From contig NC_088298.1 in NCBI RefSeq assembly GCF_032854445.1, positions 4,090,160 through 4,154,159 of the forward strand: a DNA stretch of 64,000 nt, read 5' to 3'. Shown here piece after piece: positions 1 through 10,395 of the stretch. Position 1 is the stretch's first letter. The number at the start of each line of letters is the position of its first letter. The notes below the pieces were generated by a model. It had not been told where the DNA came from. It saw only the letters and a list, made by a program, of their open reading frames with translations, and made no database searches. The DNA comes from Liolophura sinensis. Its lineage: Eukaryota > Mollusca > Polyplacophora > Chitonida > Chitonidae. The position numbers were made by a program, and so were the translations under genes.

Positions 1-292
1 ATAAATCAGTGTTTAAATCAGGTTCCAAATGTCAATTTAAGTCGGTGTAAACTAGTGATGTAAGGCAAACGTAGGGAGCGGCGCGTGCGCTGTAAGGAGT
101 ATGGCCTTGTCAGTTAAGCAGCATGCAGATATCGGGTTTGAACGCGTCATTCGTTTTACCGAAAGACTACACTGGATTCAAGAGCCATGTCACTTTCAAC
201 CAGTCAGTCAACAAATATGTCTATCAGCTCGCGACATAGGTGAATGTAGTTACAAATTAACAACCAATGACACGTGGTGGACGTAAATCCCC

Positions 293-309
293 GGGGAGGG
301 GGGGGGGGG
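293..309 (+). repeat. Poly-G tract
   Basis: GGGG, one A, then twelve G. It is the first of several long homopolymer G or C runs in the window and could form a G-quadruplex. Confidence 0.8.
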
Positions 310-711
310 TATACACCCCGGGCTCATAACTCACCCCTAAAACACCGTTTTGTTAGTAATTAGTCAGGTCTACGAACTCAACCTCTTAACTTATCTTTAA
401 CTGTTTTGAAATGACCTTTCCTTGCTCTGACCGACAGTACCTAGAGCGACTGCATCTGTCATTTGACACACGCACAGTGTTTCAGGAATAAACATAAAAG
501 CATTTTTCTTTCGCAGATTTGGTAAATTTTTCCGGGCTAACGCCCTCGGAAGGATAATGTAAAGGAACGTTTGTTGGAGGGACAGGATTTTGTTTCGTTT
601 CGGAAGCTCGAGATTATCAGATGCCAGGAACGCGACCTGATAACAGGCTGAAGAACACACGTGTGCAATCAGCTCATTGGTGAAGTGCATGTATGTATGG
701 TGGATTGAGGT

Positions 712-727
712 GGGGGGGGGGGGGGGG
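712..727 (+). repeat. Poly-G tract (16 G)
   Basis: Sixteen consecutive G in otherwise AT-rich DNA. Length is likely to vary between individuals and between reads. Confidence 0.85.
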
Positions 728-1139
728 CAGGAGTGCGAGAGGGATGGTGTTTTCACTGTGACCTGCTGACCGTTTTCCGATAACATGACAGTTGAACAAA
801 AATTAACAAACCACTTTAGAAACCGCTTGTGTCTGTTTTCTTTGGGACGAACAATATATGAATTTGACCAGTTTTGGTGGCAATTAGAGGTTAGAAAGAT
901 AAAAATTAAGATGGCAATGTTATGTGGATAACAGTTTCTTTATTCTTGAACTCGCCACGATATGACTGAAATATTGCCGATGTGACGTTAAGTCACAATC
1001 ATTCATTAACTCTTGAGCAACGTTGCGTGGAGGTATCATTAGCGGTCGCTCTGAATTCTAATCCCGGTGTAAAAACCTACATTGAAATACAACTGAAGAG
1101 TGAAAAAGAAGTTGTTACCCATATAACCTTTGTCACGGA

Positions 1140-1285
1140 ATAGGTTCTGTCGTATAGGCTGTCTGTCGGGTTCTGCCCGCTCTCCTCCCACTATTGTACT
1201 GGCCGCCGTCGTATAAATGTAATAATCCTGAGTTCGACGTAAAACAACAGTCAAATGAATAAATACATAAATAAATACATAGATA
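1140..1285 (+). mobile_element. SINE-A, 3' half
   Basis: Starts in the GGGTTCTGCCCG body segment and continues through CTGGCCGCCGTCGTATAAAT to the ACGTAAAACAACAGTCAAAT end, then an AAAT-rich tail. The tRNA-like head is missing, as in a 5'-truncated retroposon. Confidence 0.75.
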
Positions 1286-1537
1286 AATCTATTTTATTCT
1301 TGAACAAGAAAAATAGACGCTTCCTTTAGACGCTGTACATCGTACTGCATGTCCAAGATTTCTAAATTTTCAATGGCGAACATTACAGATATATACACAG
1401 GTATGGAAACAAGGTCACAAAATACAGACTAGGTGCCAACATATATAAATATATATGTTAGAGAAGAAAATGGTTTTCAAGCCATGGGTAAAACTACCCG
1501 TGTTATCAAAACGAAACATTAATGGAATCGGGCTCTG

Positions 1538-1620
1538 TTGAGTATTTTTTGAAAACGGCGTAAAATAACAATCAGACAGACAAACCAACAAATAAATAAA
1601 TAAATAAATAAATAAATATA
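1538..1620 (+). mobile_element. SINE-A, terminal fragment and (AAAT)n
   Basis: Only the last part of the SINE-A 3' module (GAAAACGGCGTAAAATAACA) is left, followed by about six AAAT units. It lies 250 bases after another SINE-A tail in the same orientation. Confidence 0.6.
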
Positions 1621-2489
1621 TAATACGGTACCGCTTGGATACATTAGAAGAACGACAAACCGATTCTCTTATAGATATATACTCTCGAATCTTAAAAAAG
1701 TTGACGGAGCCAAAGTGTTGCACTCTTGAAGTTTTGTGTGTAGAAAGATAAAATGCGGACAAGATAAAAGATTCATTACTACAGGAGTCAAATGCCGAAA
1801 CCTTTGACGGCTGGTTCTCCGCATCACATCAAAACAAGATGCTGTTTTTTTGGCACGAGGAACGTACGTGGCTTTGCTTTTTTGAAGTACCGGTATATGT
1901 AATATCCTTACATCACAAGAGAGAGAGAGAAGAGAGCGCTAGTAGACAGAGAGTAGGGTGGGATGGGGAGTAGGGTAAGGGGTGGTGAGCTTAGTGTAGT
2001 CAGGTTAAGAATTACAAAACCTGTATTTTTTCACGGGGTGGATGTTGTTGGATGGGGGGCGGTGTTAGTATTTTTTATTCACAGCAGATGCTACATCCTT
2101 TCGCCAAAAGCACGCTGCCCTAAGCCCTGCTTTAGATAGCTGAGCCAAACCATATGCTCCTGTACCCCAGTCTCAGTATTCCCGTGTACCCGGACGTTTT
2201 CACGGGCTTACGTTTTCACGAACGCTCGCTACATGGGTTTTCGATTCATTTTCCGCTACCATTTTTATACGGCGCTGTAACTTGGTGTACTTAGGTCTAT
2301 ATGTGAGACGGCTGCTGCTGTTATGCAACGCTTCTATACACGTCGACTGTGGCTGTTTAACACGTATATAACTGGCAGGGCTGACTGGTGTATCATGGTA
2401 TAAGAGGATCGCTTTGGTACTTGATACTTGGCTTGACTGTCTAAGTCCTCGACTAAGTGTGGTTGACTTGTTTAATTTAACCGCGGAAT
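1621..2489. other. Unassigned stretch
   Basis: Contains a short GA-rich microsatellite near 1919-1938. No gene, RNA or repeat match to the rest of the window was seen. Confidence 0.5.
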
Positions 2490-2775
2490 GACAGACCTAA
2501 ATGTTTATTGAATGTACTGATGACACAGCAATTGAGTAGCTCTAGAACAGTGACGTCTAGTACATCGCTATTAATATAAAGTGTTGTTTTTTTCACCCAA
2601 CTCTGCATAAGTCATGCTTCTAAAATTAGGACCAAGTTGTAACCACTTCTACGAACAGTTAGAATAAAACCTTGACTGTGTGAGGTAAATTGGCAAGGCA
2701 CCGAATTCTATTGGTTATGTGTGACCATCGCTGCTCTGGTTTTACTTTTCATGCTTTCCTCTTTAATATTACTAC
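2490..2775 (+). repeat. Dispersed family R, copy 1
   Basis: Shares an ordered set of blocks with four other plus-strand copies: AACAGTGACGTCTAGTACAT, then AGAATAAAACC, then TGTGTGACCATCGCTGCTCT and GGTTTTACT. The part between the TGTGACC and CTGCTCTGG blocks is shorter than in the other copies. No coding potential or SINE-like head is seen, so this is a non-autonomous repeat of unknown class. Confidence 0.6.
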
Positions 2776-4279
2776 ATGGTTAATTAATTAGATGAAGGTA
2801 GACTGGCCGGAACGCTGCGCATGACTAAGGCTTGATTGACATTAAACTGATGTATTGACTAACTTACTGACTGAACTAGTATGTGATTTTTTTGACTGAT
2901 TCTTTGATTGACTGATTATGTCTCAAAATTCGTTGCCCCAATTTTGTTAACCAGTTTCACTTTTTTGGAATTCAACCACAACATGAACTTCAATTTCTTT
3001 CTGATCTTTAGCCATTGAACTTTGCCATGTAGCCTAGACGCGGCGACGTTGAGTATACGTGAAGATCAATAATACCTCTGCCGGAGTTCACGTTTGATTT
3101 GGCGGCTTACACACCACGTAAGTATGCGAATCGATTGACGAGTCTGTATTGTATTACGGAAATTGCCGACGATAACAAGCCAAATCAACAGCAATCTTCC
3201 GTTGGGAGCGTCGTTGAATGGCGCTCGCTGTGTTACATAAGCTACGATGTCACAATAGGGCGGGGTAGAGTATAAACACCCTAATAATTTCACAGCATGT
3301 ATTTATTAATTTGGATGGGATTTGACGACGAATACTCAAGACAATTTCACTCAAACGAACGGTCAGGGGTTGAGGTGCAAATTTCTCTGTATAATTACAA
3401 CAGCGGGCAATACGTCCATTGATCTATATATTGTCAGTTTACAATAGCGTTGCCTTTGTATATAGCAAATAATTGTAAATGTTACATTCGTGCAGATTTA
3501 CCATTTTTTGTGACATGTGGTATTTTTTTGTACACACAATAAGAGAAAGAAACACTGTGTTACACTCGAGCATATATGTGTTTCGTTTGGTATTACTTAT
3601 GCAAGATGGTTACCACATGTGACAAAGAACGTCAACTCCCCAAATGTAACGTATCACACTTAAAATTATTTGTTAAATGCTTAGGCCATGATATTGTGAA
3701 ACTGATCATATAGATGTCAACTGACTTATTCCCCGTTAATGTAACTGTACAGTGAAATTTGCTGCTCTCCCATTTGTCAGCATGGTTTTCTGAAAGTGCA
3801 TGTAGGTCTCACGAAAGACTGATTATGACTTAACGCCACTTCGGCAGTGTTTCAGTCATATATAAGGTCAAATTCGGCCTTTCATGGACCCTAAATTTCA
3901 AAACAAAGTAAAACGTGAACTATCTGTTTTTTTTTAAATCCTATGCTAACAACGAAAGGGTTTCGGCGGGTCGGGGGTTCAATCCCGTTATTAGCTTGTC
4001 ACTTTAGATATGTTTTCACAATATTTTTCCGGATATTTGAAACGAGAGTTTCCGGGACCTGGGCGGTCCCTAGTCCCTCACTCATTGGTCTGTGACAGTA
4101 GATCAGCTGCCTCGCACAGCAATCGTTATGAATCTTTGTGACAAAATTATTGACTTTACTCCGTCTTCCTGATAATATTTTGTTCCTTTGAAATCGTCTA
4201 AAACGCGTCTTCGCCTACCTAAGACAACCGAGCTACTGGGACGAAGGCGGCCCTTGGACACTTGCTTATTGGCCTGGTT
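2776..4279. other. Unassigned stretch
   Basis: Holds a degenerate TGACTGA-rich patch (2850-2920), a possible diverged SINE tail on the minus strand near 3825-3880, and a lone B-box-like GGGTTCAATCCC near 3974-3987 with no matching A box. Otherwise nothing recognised. Confidence 0.45.
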
Positions 4280-4400
4280 TGTTGCTTCGATTGGTGTTTT
4301 ACGCCGTACTCAAGAATAGTTTACTTTAACGATGGCTCCAGGCAGAATCCGGGGAAAGCCCACCACCATCTGCAGATTACTGGCAGACAGGTTTGCAGCT
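4280..4400 (-). mobile_element. SINE-A, 3' part
   Basis: Read on the minus strand this gives the body ending, then the CAAGAATA/TACGGCGTAAAACACCAATC 3' module. It lacks the head and has diverged across the middle. Confidence 0.7.
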
Positions 4401-4479
4401 TCAATTCCTCAAGCAAATATGGGTATACTTGATCGTCCTCTAGAAAATTCCTGCTGATGTAAAATATATGATGTGAATG

Positions 4480-4663
4480 CAAGTGTAAAAGTTCGTCTGC
4501 AGCCTGCCAAAGGTTAGCTGTTTACAAAGACACTCCACTTTCCTCCACCAGTAAAACTGCCCACCATCGTCATCGACCGCCAAGTGTAAAAGTTCGTCTG
4601 CAGCCTGCCAAAGGTAGGCTGTTTACAAAGACACTCCACTTTCCTCCACCAGTAAAACTGCCC
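4480..4663 (+). repeat. Direct duplication, 83-bp unit, 101-bp period
   Basis: The block starting CAAGTGTAAAAGTTCGTCTG at 4480 recurs at 4581, with two adjoining differences (GGTTAGC against GGTAGGC). About 18 bases separate the units. The near identity points to a recent event, and the second unit runs straight into the 17-bp array. Confidence 0.9.
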
Positions 4664-4984
4664 ATACATAGCTTACATACATACATAGCCTACATACATA
4701 CATAGCCTACATACAGACATAGCCTACATACATACCTAGCCTACATACATATCTAGCCTACATACAGACATAGCGTACATACATACATACATAGCCTACA
4801 TACATACATAGCCTACATACAGACATAGCCTACATACAGACATAGCCTACATACACACATAGCCTACATACACACATAGCCTACATACATACATAGCCTA
4901 CATACATACATAGCCTACATACACACATAGCCTACATACATACAAAGCCTACATACAGACATAGCCTACATACATACATACATT
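4664..4984 (+). repeat. 17-bp minisatellite
   Basis: About 18 units of the form ACATACATAGCCTACAT, with CAGA and CACA variants and occasional extra ACAT. The AGCC block recurs at 4687, 4704 and 4721, which fixes the period at 17. Confidence 0.9.
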
Positions 4985-5004
4985 ATATGTACTTGTATTA
5001 ACAT

Positions 5005-5490
5005 GGCTACGTCTACCGTGTTTCACCGGTTACTTGTGACCATTTGTCAGCTATCACATTGTCGTCGCTGCTCTGGTTTTACTCTGTATACTGTACGTCT
5101 ATCACACTGTCATCGCTGCTCTGGTTTTACTCTCTATGCTGTACATCTATCACATTGTCATCGCTGCTTTGGTTTTACTCTCTATGCTGTACGGCTATCG
5201 CATTGTCGGTGCTGCTCTGGTTTTACTCTCAATGCTGTACCCTCCATCACACTGTCGTAACTGTTCTGGTTTTACTCTTTATGTTGTACTCTTATCACAC
5301 TGTCGTCGCTGCTCTGGTTTTACTCCCTGCGTTTAGGGTTATCACACTGTCGTCGCCGCTCTGGTTTTACTCTCTATGCTGTACCCTCTATCACACTGTC
5401 GTCGCCGCTCTGGTTTTACTCTCTATGCTCAACGTCCATCACAATGTCGTCGCTGCTCTGGTTTTACTCTCTATGCTGTATGTCTTTAAT
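5005..5490 (+). repeat. 48-bp minisatellite grown from family R
   Basis: Begins with the family R block TTTCACCGGTTACTTGTGAC, then repeats the next R segment (CTATCACACTGTCGTCGCTG, CTCTGGTTTTACTCTCTATG) about nine times. CTCTGG recurs at 5071, 5119, 5167 and 5215. Because 48 is a multiple of three, overlapping open frames in two forward frames are a by-product and are not genes. Confidence 0.85.
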
Positions 5491-5563
5491 TATATTAATT
5501 ATATGAACTGTTCATGAAAGTACTCTTACAATGGGATATTAAATCTGCATCTGTGTTGTTTTT

Positions 5564-5845
5564 CTTATACGACCCCACGATGGATCCGGTTGAAGTTTAA
5601 TGTTAATTCTCTTATACGACCTCACGATGGATCCGGTTGAAGTTTAATGTTAATTCTCTTATACGACCCCACGATGGATCCGGTTGAAGTTTAATGTTAA
5701 TTCTCTTATACGACCTCACGATGGATCCGGTTGAAGTTTAATGTTAATTCTCTTATACGACCCCACGATGGATCCGGTTGAAGTTTAATGTTAATTCTCT
5801 TATACGACCCCACGATGGATACGGTTGAAGTTTAATGTTAATTCT
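5564..5845 (+). repeat. 47-bp minisatellite, six units
   Basis: CTTATACGAC recurs at 5564, 5611, 5658, 5705, 5752 and 5799. Units alternate between GACCCCACG and GACCTCACG in the order C,T,C,T,C,C, which suggests spread as a 94-bp dimer. The last unit has GGATACGG in place of GGATCCGG. Confidence 0.95.
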
Positions 5846-6804
5846 TAAGCATGAGGACATTCACTCTAATTCTGGGAATGACACCGGTTTTAATGCTTTT
5901 GATGTACACTTTTGATGTAAAGGCAGATGGAAAAACCTCATTAAACTGTACCAGTAAAGCGGCTGAAACGGTCTCCTGGACACTAATTCTCAAGTCTTAT
6001 AGGTAAAACCTTCTGGCTTAGCCCTGACCATCCTCATAAGACGAATATTCCCCAGCCAAATCAAAAAAAAAAAAGAAAGATTTAGCTGTCGCTGGTTCCT
6101 TTGAAGTGTTTGGAATCAAAGAGACAGTTCGATACTACGTGTTCGTACAAAAAGGTTTCATTGTCGTTTCTTTTCCGGGTTGCTATTTTTGGTCGCACTC
6201 ATTAGACTCAAGACAGCTTATTCTGAGCCGGAGGATCGGATGTTCTTTCAGTCAAATTTTCTGCCAGGGTAAATCCTTTTTTATTCAGCATGCAGACACG
6301 TATATACCTGAGTCCTATTTCCCCTGATTTTTCTTTGCTCAAAGACACATCAGTAAATTACTTCACTGATCCCCAAAGTAATGACCAATCACAGTTATAA
6401 TTGTCTCCTAATCAGGGGTCAGTGACTGAGTTTGCTGACCAACGCATCGTCGAGATGCATCGGCTGTGAACGTTGATACTAGCTGCCATCTCGGATAGTA
6501 TATACACCTGAGTTCTCTGTATCAGACCGAATCTGTATCAAATAAACGTACGTGTTACTCACTGGCTCTTAATGTCGCCGAAACGTTGATTTCGTCATCA
6601 CGGAGATTGTTCCCAAATCAGTGCGGTTGTATATGGTCGAATCCAGCACATATGTAGGCCTCGGCTTTTAAGTCAGTAGGTTTGGCGAACATGCTGTGGT
6701 TTCCTCTACCCATAAACCTGACGAATTTGCTTTTAAGGAAGTGTTTGGCATTGTCTTTTATAGACACTTAACACATTCAGTTAAAAGTCTGTTAATGGGC
6801 GAAT
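5846..6804. other. Unassigned stretch with a weak LTR-like module
   Basis: No gene recognised. Around 6495-6550 a TATA-like AGTATATAC is followed about 40 bases later by AATAAA, an arrangement seen in LTR promoters. No second copy or TG...CA borders were found, so this stays a suggestion. Confidence 0.35.
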
Positions 6805-6964
6805 AAACCCACAACCATCTGCAGGTTGCTGGCAGACCTTCCCACGTACGGCCGGAGAGGAAGCCAGCATGAGCTGGACTTGAACTCACAGCGACCGCAT
6901 TGGTGAGAGGCTTCTGGGTCATTGCGCCGCGCTAGCGTGCTAACCCTTTCGGCCATGGAGGGTC
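6805..6964 (-). mobile_element. SINE-A, head and body without the 3' end
   Basis: The minus strand shows the tRNA-like head. The A-box region (6936-6955, reading TGGCCGAAAGGGTTAGCACG) and the B box GAGTTCAAGTCC (6876-6887) are intact, followed by CAGCTCATGCTGGCTTCCTC and CTGGCAGACC. The 3' module is missing. Confidence 0.85.
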
Positions 6965-8734
6965 CCACTACTAGAACAGAGTAGACAACTAAAACAACGA
7001 AATAAATGCATGGAAATCTGTGTCACCTAGATTTGACAACGATAAAATAGAGAAAAAGCAACTTGATGAATTGATTTAATGATATAACTGATCAGTTGAT
7101 TAAATCGTGTTAGCCTCCGTCCTCAAGAACACGACAAACCGACAACTACCGTGTTTGAACTCTTGACTTGAGACACCCGATAGTGTACATACTGGAGTAA
7201 TGAAAGAGGGAGGCAAACGTGTACGTAATAAATGGCGAAGACAGCGCATAAACCAGGCTTATATACAAACGAGGTACAGATGGTGTTAGGTGTCGAGCAC
7301 AAAACAAACTGCTAATAAAACTGAATGAGAAACAGTTAAAAACATCCACTCAGACAACGTCAATATACCCCCCCCCCGATGACAACAGGCAAGCAGTTCT
7401 AGGGTTCACTATGGCTGTCACGTGACCTGTCGTCTGCGGCGTTGGAAAATGTGGCGAATATAAACGGTATACTATATAGTTTCTAATAATTAGATCAAAT
7501 CATTAGAAAAACATACAAATATGGAAAAGTTTGTATTGTTTACAAATATTTATAGAGGCCAAGTCGCATCACTTCCTAAGTGATTGGAGGTTGGAGTGGG
7601 GTTTGGGGCTAAGTACCACATTTTAGGTCACACGAGCGCATTGATCTGGCTTACTGTTTATCTAGTAAAAGACCAGGTATGGTGGAGAATCGGCCCCAGA
7701 GAGGTACAATAAGAAAGGGCATATTTCAAAATCCCAGCACAGTTCTTTAAACTTCCAGATCAGAAGAATAAAACTTCTTTGAATCACCCACAAAAGAAAT
7801 GGTTGTTGGGTAAGAGAGAGTAAAATGCACTCACGATCAAAAACGCCAATTTTTCGCTCAAACGAGGCACTGTGTCTTTAATTTACAGTATGAAGATCAA
7901 CGTTAATCAGAAAAATATCTTTTACTGAAGCTTTCTTGTGTGTATTTGTACGTGCTGTCAAGGTTTCGTTTTGGTTAACATTTGTCTTCATACATGAAAA
8001 AAACCGTATAACGTGATCAGTTTTATTATATTTTAGCAAGTTTGAACTCCTTATTTGTGCCGTAGTCTGTCAGGTATCCTTCATAGTACGGTGAACTAAC
8101 GCAGACACAAGTGAAAATAGGTATCATCTCTATGAAAAGTTCTGTTCCTCGTTGGTATTTTTGTTTTTTTTTTCTTTGCCAACATATGTTTGTGTGAGTA
8201 AAGCTATAGGCTGTCTTGCATTAAATAAGTGTTATGAATTACAACGGTAATTATTAAACTATGGTATTTCGTAAAGTGTGGTAACAATAGTCATGCGTGA
8301 ATCCTGGTTGAGAGAACATGTGGTCCTCTCGCTACCATTAACATGATCTGCGTAGCGGAAGTATAAGGCTGAACATTTGTTATATATGTATTTTATTGAT
8401 TGCTGCATAGCTGCATGGTGACGAATTTTTCAGGAAGTTACATTTGTGGTAAGGTGATTTCCCCGACTCAAAAAAATAAAAAAGATATTTCAGTTTGATT
8501 TGAGCAGCCTACCACTTTTTGATTTTATGACGTATACTTTCTTCATGCTTGCCATATAACAGGGGGGAAAAACAAACCAGAACTGAAAAGAGAAGCAGCC
8601 TTTCGAGTGTATCAGCCGCTGTCAATCACAGTTATAGTCAGTTTCGTTTCTTGAGGTGCACAGTTTCTTGCACTAGGGCCGATTCCCCGCCTTACCATAC
8701 ACTCAAATATATACGGTAAATTTCGGACGGTGAG
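6965..8734. other. Unassigned stretch
   Basis: A run of ten C at 7368-7377 and AT-rich DNA. No gene, SINE or intra-window repeat recognised. The open frame at 7146-7349 (minus) is short and hydrophobic without motifs, and is taken as chance. Confidence 0.5.
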
Positions 8735-9090
8735 TCCACTCAATGTGGCCTGCACTTTTCTCTGCAACATATCAAGAATTCAACCCAGTATGACCACCAT
8801 CTTTTAGCTGAAAGTGAATTTATAGCACTCTGTTACCTTGGTAACCTACAGTGGGGTGGGAAGTAAATCTGGCAAAAAAATTTTCAGTTCTATCCAAAAC
8901 AGACAAAATTATGATAAATTTTAACTAGATATAAAATAACAGTGCGGAAATGTTTTTTCAACAACCTTTGAAGGATGTCTGTGTGGCAGATGGCCTATTA
9001 CGGAACTCAATCGGTGCCTCAGCACTCTTCAGTTGGGAGGCAAATTTTTGAACAAATAGCACAAATTGCGCATGTGTAACCAACCTATAG
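8735..9090 (-). repeat. Dispersed family D, copy 1
   Basis: Aligns in reverse orientation with 19870-20200. Shared blocks in order on the minus strand include AATTTGCCTCCCAACTGAAG, GCACTGTTATTTTATATCTA, CTGAAAATTTTTTT and GTTACCAAGGTAAC. The last is a perfect 14-base palindrome at 8825-8838 that fits the X-box form bound by RFX factors. Confidence 0.6.
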
Positions 9091-9193
9091 GGACCAGCGA
9101 CAGCCTAAAAATGGCTGCACGTAAAACAAACGGCGGGGAGAGGATACAGAAGACGGAGGCCCGGATTTCTGGCTGTTTGTTTCATAACTGTGT

Positions 9194-9440
9194 CCTTTTA
9201 ACCTGAAGTTGGGTATCTTGTAGCCTCTTTAGTGACTGTGTTAAATTCCTTTTAACCTGAAGTTGGGTATCTTGTAGCCTCTTTAGTGACTGTGTCAAAT
9301 TCCTTTTAACCTGAAGTTGGGTATCTTGTAGCCTCTTTAGTGACTGTGTCAAATTTCTTTTAACCTGAAGTTGGGTATCTTGTAGCCTCTTTAGTGACTG
9401 TGTCAAATTCCTTTTAACCTGAAGTTGGGTATCTTGTAGC
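9194..9440 (+). repeat. 54-bp minisatellite, about 4.6 units
   Basis: CCTTTTAACC recurs at 9194, 9248, 9302, 9356 and 9410, with only one or two substitutions between units. Since 54 is a multiple of three, the minus strand stays open and would spell the 18-residue repeat RLQDTQLQVKRNLTQSLK. No start context or neighbouring exon supports translation. Unit-like pieces (TGTCAAATTC) also occur downstream near 9565. Confidence 0.9.
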
Positions 9441-9701
9441 CAATCTGTTGAGCCTGATGTTGGTTTTGAAACTATTATCAAATTCCGTTACTTCCGTTTT
9501 TGATTGGTAACTGGGTGAAACATCGCGTAACCAAAGTGTTCAGATCTGGCCTTTCGTGTCACTGTGTCAAATTCTACTGAATCTAAGCTTACAGATCTGA
9601 TACTCTGTTTGTCTCAAAATTTCGTTACACCGGACGTAAAAAATCTTGCATTCTGCTGTGTTACTACATGTATATATCAAATTCCTTATTCTACCTTATC
9701 A

Positions 9702-9960
9702 TACCAAAGACTCTAAAAATGGTACCTGTTGCTGTCTCGCTTGGCTCTCAGTACAGAGAGGTAAGAGCAAATAAACAGGACTGACTGGCCCAGTGTCAGT
9801 ATAATGTGTCTGGGTGGGGTGTTATGTCTGGTGTTTTTGGCATGATACTTCAGTGGTGGCAGTACTCTGGTGGCTTGGACTCACCCTGCCACAAGAGGAC
9901 ACAGTACATGTACAATCATCGTCATATGACTGAAAAATTGGTAAATACAACGTTCATACA
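9702..9960 (+). mobile_element. SINE-B2, 5'-truncated, with target-site duplication
   Basis: Body of type B2 (AAAATGGTACCTGTTGCTGT, TGATACTTCAGTGGTGGCAG, CACAAGAGGACACAGTA), then the SINE-B 3' module GTCATATGACTGAAAAATTG. TCTACCTTATCA (9690-9701) and TCTACCTTGTCA (9961-9972) differ at one base and read as the target-site duplication. The tRNA-like head is absent. Confidence 0.85.
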
Positions 9961-10019
9961 TCTACCTTGTCACTTTCCGCTTTTCTCAAGGTTTGGGACC
10001 TGACGACCTGTTTTGTAAT

Positions 10020-10395
10020 TCTACATGACGAATTCACGCGTCCTGAACCGGCATACACATAAGGACTGGAGTACAACTCTAGTTGAGTCACATCGATGTT
10101 TGGCATACACGAGGGCTTAGGACAAGACGTATTAATCGACTTAAGTTGAGTTTGATCTGAAGCTCTCGTGTACGCCGAGCTTAAGCCACAGAATGAAGCT
10201 CGGCGTAACACGAGAGACGCAATTCAGCTCAACTCAACTGGTCGCACGGAGTTGTGACGCTGACGACCAAACGACTGTAAGACTGAACGGCGTATACTCA
10301 TAGCAACTCCCGTCGCGTCGCTGTGTTGTATACGTGAGCGGTTAGGGCCTAACGCAATAGTCGAGTTTGGTCTAATGATCTGGTGTATGCCGGGC
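10020..10395. repeat. Hairpin-forming repeat with degenerate sub-copies
   Basis: The core is an inverted repeat: CTCTCGTGTACGCCGAGCTT (10163-10182) pairs with 10195-10215 across a 12-base loop, with one bulged base. Outer arms around AGTTGAGTTTGATCTGAA extend the stem to about 40 bases (10143-10182 against 10195-10238). Variants of the same core occur at 10109-10120 (CATACACGAGGGCTTA) and 10383-10398 (GTATGCCGGGCTTAA). It may be the remains of a foldback element. Confidence 0.6.

Larger units (their letters stand above)
1..1037. other. Unassigned AT-rich stretch
   Basis: No gene or repeat copy recognised apart from two G tracts listed separately. The longest open frame (397-786, minus) runs through the G tract, has no recognisable domain and is taken as chance. 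Confidence 0.5.

Noticed and set aside
6490-6560. A solo LTR
   Set aside because: A TATA-like box and AATAAA are suggestive, but no borders, target duplication or second copy were found.
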